Shown here in pieces: positions 1 through 5,325 of a DNA stretch of 10,133 nt. Each line of letters opens with the position of its first letter. Position 1 is the stretch's first letter. The DNA is from Coriobacteriia bacterium (GTDB taxonomy: Bacteria; Actinomycetota; Coriobacteriia; Anaerosomatales; Anaerosomataceae). Both the position numbers and the translations under genes were made by a program. The stretch is taken from positions 1-10,133 of the forward strand of contig JAFGUS010000189.1 of the NCBI GenBank assembly GCA_016938395.1, written 5' to 3'. Below the pieces are notes generated by a model that was given only the letters and a program-made list of their open reading frames with translations, was not told where the DNA came from and ran no database searches.

Positions 1-645
1 ATCGAGGACCTGCGCCAGCTCATCTACGCCATCAAGGAGGCGAGCGGCTACAAGCCGGTGGGCGTGAAGATCGCCGCCGTGCATAACGTCGCCGCCATCG
101 CGAGCGGCATCGTGCGCGCGGGTGCCGACTACGTCTACCTCGACGGGTTCCGCGGCGGCACCGGCGCGGCCCCGGCGGTCATCCGCGACCACATCGGCAT
201 CCCGGTGGAAGTGGCGATCGCAGCGGTCGACCAGCGGTTGCGTGACGAGGGCATCCGCAACCAGGCGTCGATCGTAGCTGCCGGTTCAATCCGCTCCTCG
301 GCCGACATGGCCAAGGCCATTGCGCTCGGTGCCGACGTTGTGGCCATCGGCACCGCGGCGCTCCTCGCGCTCGGCTGTCACCTGTGCCAGAGCTGCCACA
401 CCGGCTCGTGCTCGTGGGGCATCACCACGCAGAAGCCCGAGCTCACCCGCCGGATCGATCCCGAGTGGGGTGCCGAGCGGCTCACCAACCTCGTGCACGC
501 GTGGAGCCACGAGCTGCAGGAGATCCTCGGCGCCCTCGGCGTGAATGCGGTCGAGAGCCTGCGGGGCAGCCGCGAGCGGCTGCGCTCAATCGGGCTGGAC
601 GAACAGACGTGCCGCGTGCTCGGCGTCAAGCCGGTGGGCATGTGA
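1..645 (+). CDS. gltB2: Glutamate synthase FMN/Fe-S domain protein (GltB domain 2 type), 5' end outside window
   Basis: This is the C-terminal 214 codons of a stand-alone glutamate synthase central domain (COG0069 type), the TIM barrel that binds FMN and an Fe-S cluster and reduces 2-oxoglutarate plus ammonia to glutamate. The reading frame is open from base 1, so the start lies upstream. Visible signatures are the glycine-rich RGGTGAAP segment at codons 51-58, a phosphate-binding stretch GSIRSSADMAKAIALGADVV from about codon 96, and the cluster motif at codons 126-137. That motif has Cys126, Cys132 and Cys137 in the C-x5-C-x4-C spacing of the GltS 3Fe-4S cluster, plus an extra Cys129. The protein stops about 75 residues after the cluster, whereas classical GltB continues into the GXGXG domain. 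Here that domain is encoded by the next gene, 16 bases away, so the two are very likely one operon. A methylamine-pathway N-methylglutamate synthase subunit (MgsC/GlxD type) is the main alternative. Confidence 0.9.
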   Translation: MEDLRQLIYAIKEASGYKPVGVKIAAVHNVAAIASGIVRAGADYVYLDGFRGGTGAAPAVIRDHIGIPVEVAIAAVDQRLRDEGIRNQASIVAAGSIRSSADMAKAIALGADVVAIGTAALLALGCHLCQSCHTGSCSWGITTQKPELTRRIDPEWGAERLTNLVHAWSHELQEILGALGVNAVESLRGSRERLRSIGLDEQTCRVLGVKPVGM

Positions 646-661
646 GAGGGGAGTGCGGACG

Positions 662-1492
662 ATGAAGGCAGCGACCACCCGCCCGCCTGAGGGTGTGATG
701 GAGGGCTACCGGCACGAGGCGCCTGCGGTTGAACGCAGTGGAGATGCCGTGGTGCTCGACGCTCTCGGCGTGTACTACCAGCAGCTCAACGATGCCATCC
801 GCGACGAGATCGCCGCAGGCGCGCGAACGATACGGATCGCGAACGTGAACGGCCAGCGCTACATCGGCGCGGGTCTGCGCGCGACAGGAGTGCGCATCGG
901 GGTCGAGGGGTGCGCCGGCAACGACGCCGCGATGTTCATGGACGGCCCGGAGGTCGAGATCTTCGGCAACGCGCAGGACGGCGTGGGCAACACCATGAGC
1001 TCGGGGCGCGTGGTGGTGCACGGCGACGCCGGTGACGTGCTCGGCTACGGCATGCGCGGCGGCACAGTGCTCGTCAAGGGCGACGTGGGCTATCGCGTAG
1101 GCATCCACATGAAGGCGTACGAGAAACACGTCCCCGTTGTCGTGTGCGGCGGCAAGGCCCGCGATTTCTTCGGCGAGTACATGGCCGGCGGCATCCTCGT
1201 GCTGCTCGGCGTTGAGACGCAGTTTCCCGAGCAGCCGCTCGTGGGCGGCTTCACCGGCGCGGGCATGCACGGCGGCGTCATCTACCTGCGCGGGCACGTG
1301 GAGCCGTGGCAGTGCGGAGCCGAGGTGGGCATCACGGAGGCCACCGAAGCCGACCTTGGGATCCTGCGGCCGCTCGTGGAGGACTACGCCGCGGCGTTTG
1401 ACGCCGATGCCGAGGAGATCATGGCCGGGCCGTTCCTGAAGCTGGCGCCGCGCAGTCACCGGCCGTACGGCAAGCTCTATGCGTCCATCTGA
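662..1492 (+). CDS. gltB3: Stand-alone GXGXG-domain subunit of glutamate synthase (GltB domain 3 type)
   Basis: The product is 276 residues. Residues about 60-215 form a right-handed beta-helix of glycine repeats typical of the C-terminal domain of GltB (COG0070) and of FwdC/GlxC proteins. Examples are VNGQRYIGAGLR (62-73), GNAQDGVGNTMSSGRVVVHGD (two runs within 102-122), GYGMRGGTVLVKGDVGYRVG (128-147) and GEYMAGGILVLLG (171-183). In glutamate synthase this domain is structural and holds the amidotransferase and synthase domains together; it has no catalytic residues of its own. The ATG at 662 is chosen because a purine-rich AGGGGAG (647-653) sits 8 bases upstream. The frame is open further upstream but overlaps the previous gene. 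It lies directly after the FMN subunit, matching domain order in fused GltB, so a separate amidotransferase subunit is expected outside the window. The C-terminal 60 residues are less repetitive and more acidic. Confidence 0.88.
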   Translation: MKAATTRPPEGVMEGYRHEAPAVERSGDAVVLDALGVYYQQLNDAIRDEIAAGARTIRIANVNGQRYIGAGLRATGVRIGVEGCAGNDAAMFMDGPEVEIFGNAQDGVGNTMSSGRVVVHGDAGDVLGYGMRGGTVLVKGDVGYRVGIHMKAYEKHVPVVVCGGKARDFFGEYMAGGILVLLGVETQFPEQPLVGGFTGAGMHGGVIYLRGHVEPWQCGAEVGITEATEADLGILRPLVEDYAAAFDADAEEIMAGPFLKLAPRSHRPYGKLYASI

Positions 1493-1503
1493 CGTCTCAT
1501 TGT

Positions 1504-1547
1504 GTCGAGTGGGGCGGCTGGCCGAGATGCCGGTCGTCCCACTCGGC
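1504..1547. terminator. Hairpin between convergent gltB3 and GNAT genes, probable terminator
   Basis: Bases 1506-1522 pair with 1529-1545 in a 17-bp stem with three G-U pairs and a 6-base loop, extendable by two pairs (1504-1505 with 1546-1547). It starts 12 bases after the gltB3 stop and lies about 50 bases beyond the stop of the oppositely oriented acetyltransferase, so it could serve both. Neither side has a real T-run, so this is a structural call only. The rest of the gap up to 1598 shows nothing else clear. Confidence 0.55.
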
Positions 1548-1598
1548 TATAGCCCTGCTGGGCGCCGGGCAGGCGGTGGCTCCCGAACCTGGTGTCAC

Positions 1599-2153
1599 CT
1601 AACCGGCTGCCCCGTACCGCGCGCGGAACTCGTCTTCGAGCATGTCGAAGCATATGTGGTCGCGGAAGTGGCCGCGCATGAAGACGACGTCGCGCTCGCG
1701 GCCCACCTCGGTGAAGCCGAGCGAGGCGTACAGGTGCACCGCCCGCTCGTTCTCGGCGTTGGCCTTGATGCTGACGCGGTGCAGCCCGAGCGTGTCGAAG
1801 GCGAAACGCAGCAGCGTCACGAGCGCATCACGCCCGTAGCCGCGGTTCTGGTCGGGAAGAGAGCCGATGACGATGCCCACCTCGGCCCAACGGTGCAGCC
1901 TATCGACGGTGTCGAGACCGCAGATGCCGATCGGGCGGCCGTCCTCGGCCACATGGATCTCGAACCGGTAGGCCGTGCCCGCGTCCCACGCCGCCTCACT
2001 TGCCTGGAAGAAGGCGATCTCCTGGTCGCGGGACACCGGCAGTTGCCCGGAGAGCAGCCACTCGTTGACGGCAGGGTCGTTGATCCAGCCGCGGGCGGTT
2101 TCGGCGTTGGCGACATCGAGGCGCGTGAGGGCTGTCGCCTTTCCCGTGAGCAT
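1599..2153 (-). CDS. GNAT family N-acetyltransferase (RimJ/RimL-like)
   Basis: The product is a 184-residue GCN5-related N-acetyltransferase, using acetyl-CoA to acetylate an amine; the substrate cannot be read from sequence. The core has the expected order: an N-terminal helix region with DPAVNEWLLSG (27-37), a strand pair FEIHVAEDGRPIGICGLDTV (64-83), motif A AEVGIVIGSLPDQNRGYGRD (90-109) with the pyrophosphate-binding Q-N-R-G-Y-G loop, and motif B NAENERAVHLYASLGF (132-147). The last motif, with the asparagine and the LGF turn, is typical of the Acetyltransf_3 / RimJ-RimL group that modifies protein N-termini, polyamines or antibiotics. The frame is open about 57 codons upstream, but the ATG at 2153 has GGAGG 7 bases before it and begins the recognisable domain. 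It is divergent from glnA and convergent with gltB3, so it is probably transcribed alone. Any link to nitrogen metabolism is only positional. Confidence 0.88.
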   Translation of the reverse strand: MLTGKATALTRLDVANAETARGWINDPAVNEWLLSGQLPVSRDQEIAFFQASEAAWDAGTAYRFEIHVAEDGRPIGICGLDTVDRLHRWAEVGIVIGSLPDQNRGYGRDALVTLLRFAFDTLGLHRVSIKANAENERAVHLYASLGFTEVGRERDVVFMRGHFRDHICFDMLEDEFRARYGAAG

Positions 2154-2237
2154 GCGGTTCCCTCCAATCGGACGACTATCCGGCATGGTCGCACAGCGCC
2201 GCGTCCTCCGGAAGCTTCTCGCGTCGCTCGCATGTTG

Positions 2238-2286
2238 GAAACACGCCCGAAACACGGCCATCGTACCGTGATTTCCGGCAGGTAAC
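2238..2286. promoter_or_regulatory. Phased GlnR-like half-sites upstream of glnA
   Basis: Five-base elements occur at exact 11-bp steps: GAAAC at 2238, GAAAC at 2249, ATCGT at 2260 (no match), ATTTC at 2271 and GTAAC at 2282. On the minus strand the last two read GTTAC-n6-GAAAT, which matches the GTnAC-n6-GAAAC half-site pair known for actinobacterial GlnR except for the final base. The array is roughly symmetric about 2262. It ends 6 bases before the glnA Shine-Dalgarno, so bound protein could act as repressor or activator depending on the start point, which I cannot place. It also lies within the divergent GNAT upstream region. A TTGGAA at 2235-2240 could be a -35 box, but no good -10 follows. 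Confidence 0.45.
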
Positions 2287-2304
2287 AGACCCAGGAGGAA
2301 TGCC

Positions 2305-3648
2305 ATGACAGCAGCCAAGGACAAGGATTACGTACTGCGCACCGTGGAGGAGCGGGGCGTCCGCTTCGTGCGCTTCTGGTTCACCGACGTGCTCGGGTTC
2401 CTGAAGTCGTTCGCGGTGACCGACACCGAGCTCGAAGGCGCCTTCGAAGAGGGCATGGGCTTCGACGGTTCGTCGATCGACGGCTTCACGCGCATCCAGG
2501 AGTCGGATATGGTCGCGTTCCCCGACCCGGGGACCTTCCAGACGCTGCCCTGGCGCAGCAACGGCGAGACCGGCGGCACCGGACGGATGTTCTGCGACGT
2601 CATGAACCCGGACGGCACCCCGTTCGAGGGCGATCCCCGTTACGCGCTCAAGCGCATGCTCGCGAAGGCCGCGGACATGGGCTACACGATGTACGTCGGC
2701 CCCGAGCTCGAGTTCTTCTACTTCGCCGACAGCGAGGGCACGAAGGTACTCGACAAGGGCGGTTACTTCGACCTGACGCCGCTCGACGTGGCGAGTGATC
2801 TGCGCCGCGAGACCGTGCTCACCCTCGAGAAGCTCGGCATCCCGGTCGAGTACTCGCACCACGAGGTGGCGCCCTCGCAGCATGAGATCGACCTGCGGTA
2901 TGCCGACGCGCTCACCATGGCGGATAACGTCATGACCTACCGCCTCACCGTCAAGGAAGTCGCGTACAAGAACGGCGTGTACGCCACCTTCATGCCGAAG
3001 CCGATCCAGGGCGAGAACGGTTCGGGCATGCACGTCCACCAGTCGCTGTTCAGCGCCGAGGGCAACGCGATGTTCGACGCCAACGACCCCGAGGGCTACA
3101 ACCTCTCCGCCGTCGGCAAGAGCTACATCGCCGGCCTGCTCAAGTACGCTCCCGAGTTCTGCGCAGTCACGAACCAGTTCGTGAACTCGTACAAGCGTCT
3201 CGTTCCCGGCTATGAGGCTCCCGTGTACATCACGTGGGCGCGCCGGAACCGCTCGGCCATGGTCCGCGTGCCGATGTACAAGCCGGGCAAGGAAGTCGCG
3301 ACGCGTGTCGAGCTTCGCTCGCCGGATCCCTCGGCCAACCCGTACCTGGCGTTCGCGGTCATGCTCGGTGCCGGCCTTAAGGGCATCGAAGAGGGTCTGG
3401 AGCTCATGCCCGAGGCCACGAACAACATCTTCCACATGACCGAGGCCGAGCTTGCCGAGGCGGGCATCAAGACCCTGCCCAAGGATCTCGGCGAGGCGAT
3501 CGTAGCCTTCGAGCAGTCTGAGCTCATGAAAGAGGTCCTCGGCGACCACATTCACCGCTTCTTCGTGGAGAACAAGAAGAAGGAGTGGAGCGAGTACGTG
3601 AGCTACGTCTCGCCGTGGGAGCAGGACAAGTACCTGTCGATCCTCTAG
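2305..3648 (+). CDS. glnA: Glutamine synthetase, type I-alpha
   Basis: This 447-residue protein forms glutamine from glutamate, ammonia and ATP as a cytoplasmic dodecamer. All GSI signatures are present: FDGSSIDGF (53-61), metal ligands in VGPELEFF (131-138, Glu134 and Glu136), HHEVAPSQHEIDL (185-197, Glu187 and Glu194), GENGSGMHVHQ (236-246, His243), the flap NSYKRLVPGYEAP (294-306, Arg298 and Glu304) and RVELRSPD (334-341). Length and the absence of the NLYDLPP adenylylation segment place it in the alpha type, which is not controlled by GlnE. Arg63 in FTRIQESDM corresponds to the B. subtilis arginine involved in glutamine/AMP feedback, so direct feedback inhibition is likely. The ATG has AGGAGG (2293-2298) 6 bases upstream. 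The phased sites before it and the GlnR-like gene after it suggest transcriptional nitrogen control. Glutamate synthase subunits lie 0.8 kb upstream. Confidence 0.98.
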   Translation: MTAAKDKDYVLRTVEERGVRFVRFWFTDVLGFLKSFAVTDTELEGAFEEGMGFDGSSIDGFTRIQESDMVAFPDPGTFQTLPWRSNGETGGTGRMFCDVMNPDGTPFEGDPRYALKRMLAKAADMGYTMYVGPELEFFYFADSEGTKVLDKGGYFDLTPLDVASDLRRETVLTLEKLGIPVEYSHHEVAPSQHEIDLRYADALTMADNVMTYRLTVKEVAYKNGVYATFMPKPIQGENGSGMHVHQSLFSAEGNAMFDANDPEGYNLSAVGKSYIAGLLKYAPEFCAVTNQFVNSYKRLVPGYEAPVYITWARRNRSAMVRVPMYKPGKEVATRVELRSPDPSANPYLAFAVMLGAGLKGIEEGLELMPEATNNIFHMTEAELAEAGIKTLPKDLGEAIVAFEQSELMKEVLGDHIHRFFVENKKKEWSEYVSYVSPWEQDKYLSIL

Positions 3649-3660
3649 TTCGAAAAGTCG

Positions 3661-3682
3661 CCGTCGGGTGCCGGCCCGACGG
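3661..3682 (+). repeat. First of two tandem hairpins after glnA
   Basis: CCGTCGGG (3661-3668) pairs perfectly with CCCGACGG (3675-3682) around a 6-base loop, starting 12 bases after the glnA stop. It is GC-rich and has no T-run after it. It may protect the 3' end of the glnA message or act with the next hairpin as an attenuator. Confidence 0.5.
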
Positions 3683-3693
3683 AGCGCGGCAAT

Positions 3694-3730
3694 GGTGCCG
3701 GGCGACCCTGTGTCGCCCGGCACCCCGTTT
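3694..3730 (+). terminator. Strong hairpin between glnA and the GlnR-like gene, probable terminator or attenuator
   Basis: GGTGCCGGGCGA (3694-3705) pairs perfectly over 12 bp with TCGCCCGGCACC (3713-3724) around a 7-base loop, followed by CCGTTT. The T-run is short, so termination may be partial, allowing some readthrough into the regulator gene whose Shine-Dalgarno lies 15 bases further on. Confidence 0.65.
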
Positions 3731-3757
3731 ACAGCCGGCCGTGCGGAGGCAACAATC

Positions 3758-4429
3758 GTGACCATGAAGCGAGTGATCATCGCAGCGGACGACATGCATG
3801 TGCGGGCCTGGATGGCCGAGGCCGTCGGGCTGCTCGATGTGGAGCGCGAGCAGGTCTCACGCGCCGACCTGGGTACGCGCCTCGTGACCGACCCCACTGA
3901 CCTCGTGATCGTCGACGGTGGCAGGTCGCCGGAGGACATCTTCGCTCTCGCCGAGCGAGCGGTGGGCGCCGGCGCCGATGTGCGGCTGCTCGTAGTGGTC
4001 GAGCCTGAGACGCTCGAGCGTCTTCGCGTGCCGGTGCGCTTCCCGGCCGACTTCGTTGTGCGTGGGGCATCGGGCGTGGAGGTCGTGGCGCGCGTTCGCG
4101 CACTCGTGTGGCCTGGCGAGGAGGTCGCCGCAGACGAGCTCATCCGCATCGACGACCTCACGCTCAACCTTGCCACCTACCAGGCACAGGTGGGCGGCGT
4201 GCCGGTCGAGTTCACGTATCTCGAGTACGCGCTGTTCTCGTTCCTCGTGACGCACCCCAACCGCGTGTACAGCCGAGAGGTGCTGCTCAAGCGCGTCTGG
4301 GGCACCGACTACTTCGGGGGCGCACGCACCGTCGACGTCCACGTACGACGGGTTCGGTCAAAGCTCGGCCCGGAGATATCGCGCCGTCTCGAAACCGTGC
4401 GCAACGTCGGGTACCTCTGGCGCCGCTGA
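3758..4429 (+). CDS. glnR: GlnR-like orphan response regulator (OmpR/PhoB winged helix, atypical receiver)
   Basis: The product is a 223-residue DNA-binding regulator. Residues 1-118 are a receiver domain and about 125-223 an OmpR-type winged helix. The output domain has EFTYLEYALFSFLVTHPNRV (151-170), then LLKRVWGTDYFGGARTVDVH (176-195) and RRVRSKLG, close to actinobacterial GlnR, where D-Y-F-G-G-x-R-T-V-D-V-H-V-R-R is typical. The receiver keeps the Asp11-Asp12 pair and the usual phosphorylation site Asp53, but the conserved Thr/Ser is Val (about 81) and the conserved Lys is Arg (102), so classical phosphorylation is doubtful, as for GlnR. No sensor kinase gene is adjacent. The GTG at 3758 is chosen because GGAGG (3745-3749) is 8 bases upstream; ATG at 3764 is the alternative. 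Position right after glnA supports a nitrogen role, but another orphan OmpR-family regulator cannot be excluded. Confidence 0.72.
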   Translation: MTMKRVIIAADDMHVRAWMAEAVGLLDVEREQVSRADLGTRLVTDPTDLVIVDGGRSPEDIFALAERAVGAGADVRLLVVVEPETLERLRVPVRFPADFVVRGASGVEVVARVRALVWPGEEVAADELIRIDDLTLNLATYQAQVGGVPVEFTYLEYALFSFLVTHPNRVYSREVLLKRVWGTDYFGGARTVDVHVRRVRSKLGPEISRRLETVRNVGYLWRR

Positions 4430-4440
4430 GCCCCGCGCGA

Positions 4441-5037
4441 TCACGCAGCCGGCCAGTCCTTCTCCACCGTGCCGAGGAACCGGTAGCTCGCTCCCGCCTC
4501 GGCCACGCACTCGCCCGGAATGTCCCTCGCCGCCATGAACGCGCACATCTGCTCGGGCGTCATGAACGCACCCGGCTCGCCGACGAGGCGTTCGGCGAGG
4601 CACACGAGCCGCATGCCGAACGGTCGTGGGTCGAGGTCGAGGACGAGCACCGAACCTCCCGGACGTACCACCCGCGCGAACTCGCGCGCCGCGGCGTCCT
4701 GGTCGCGGAAGTGGTGGAACGCGTCGGTCACCACGACAGCATCGATCGACGAGTCGTCGAGCGGGATGGCCTCGGCGGTTCCCGCGAGCGCGTTCACTCG
4801 TTCGCCGGTCGGGACGTGGTGGAGCATCTCGGCGGTGGGATCGAGCACCGTCACGCGCGCATCGAGGGCATCAGCCAGAAGTGCCGCAAGCTGCCCTGAT
4901 CCGCCGCCGACGTCGAGCACGTGACCGTCGGGTTGAACCGCCACTTTCAGCCACCCGGCGATGAGGCCCGCGTCCTCGGCGGTGAAGCGGTCGCCGTAGC
5001 GTCTGACGAGCGGTGCTGCCCAGTTGAAGAATCCCAC
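4441..5037 (-). CDS. Class I SAM-dependent methyltransferase (Methyltransf_11, UbiE-like)
   Basis: This 198-residue protein has the full class I fold: motif I VLDVGGGSGQ (40-49) for SAM binding, an acidic residue ending strand 2 (Asp66 in VTVLDPTAEML), motif II AEAIPLDDSSIDAV (88-101), the DAFHHF segment (105-110) and post-motif ARVVRPGGSVLVLDLD (121-136). FHHF and the RPGG strand resemble UbiE/MenG-type and other small-molecule methyltransferases; the acceptor cannot be named. The N-terminal MGFFNWAAPLVRRY probably forms the lid helix. The start is GTG at 5037, one base after the stop of the upstream small gene (TAG-C-GTG), with only a modest AGGCGG-like site, which suggests translational coupling. 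Its stop is 11 bases from that of the convergent GlnR-like gene, so no separate terminator fits between them and I see none. Confidence 0.85.
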   Translation of the reverse strand: MGFFNWAAPLVRRYGDRFTAEDAGLIAGWLKVAVQPDGHVLDVGGGSGQLAALLADALDARVTVLDPTAEMLHHVPTGERVNALAGTAEAIPLDDSSIDAVVVTDAFHHFRDQDAAAREFARVVRPGGSVLVLDLDPRPFGMRLVCLAERLVGEPGAFMTPEQMCAFMAARDIPGECVAEAGASYRFLGTVEKDWPAA

Positions 5038-5038
5038 G

Positions 5039-5290
5039 CTACCGCCTGCTTCCCCGTCGTCCTTCTGTCTGGTTGCGCTCTATGCTGTCGCGGCGTTTGT
5101 CGCCCATGAAGCTTCTGGCCATGCCGAGGTTTGCCACGGGGTCCAGGGACTGGTCGCCGCTCTTGGTGCGCCCCCGGTTCAGGACGCCCCCGAGCAGTGC
5201 CAGGCCAACGACGAGTGCGAGCGGTCCGAAGCAGATCCAGTCCACCGAGGCTCCATTCGGGGTCGGGTACAATCCGATGTACCTGTTCAT
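5039..5290 (-). CDS. Small hypothetical membrane protein, one transmembrane segment
   Basis: I do not recognise this 83-residue protein. It has a single hydrophobic stretch, ICFGPLALVVGLALLGGVL (about 19-37), then a long basic tail ending GRRGSRR, so by the positive-inside rule the C-terminus should be cytoplasmic. Support for it being real: it ends one base before the methyltransferase start in the same direction, and most codons carry G or C at position three. The start is uncertain. ATG at 5290 has AGGGGA almost touching it, which is too close. TTG at 5272 or GTG at 5245 are possible; the GTG has GGAG 5 bases upstream and would give 68 residues starting just before the membrane segment. 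The ATG version overlaps the candidate -10 box of the divergent polA gene. Confidence 0.6.
   Translation of the reverse strand: MNRYIGLYPTPNGASVDWICFGPLALVVGLALLGGVLNRGRTKSGDQSLDPVANLGMARSFMGDKRRDSIERNQTEGRRGSRR
5268..5273 (+). promoter_or_regulatory. Candidate -10 box for polA
   Basis: TACAAT matches the sigma-70 -10 consensus at five of six bases and lies 52 bases before the polA start. No recognisable -35 box is found at 16-18 bases spacing, so this is tentative. It lies inside the small divergent gene if that gene uses its ATG start. Confidence 0.28.
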
Positions 5291-5325
5291 TCCCCTAACC
5301 GCGCGCGGCAGGAAGGTCGTTTCGC

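Noticed and set aside
1479..2285. A 268-codon plus-strand frame opposite the acetyltransferase
   Set aside because: The minus-strand frame has clear GNAT motifs and a good ribosome site; the plus frame has neither.
2176..4176. A 666-codon open frame on the minus strand across glnA and the regulator gene
   Set aside because: It is antisense to two confidently identified genes, its translation is low-complexity Arg/His/Val-rich, and such frames are expected opposite GC-rich codons.
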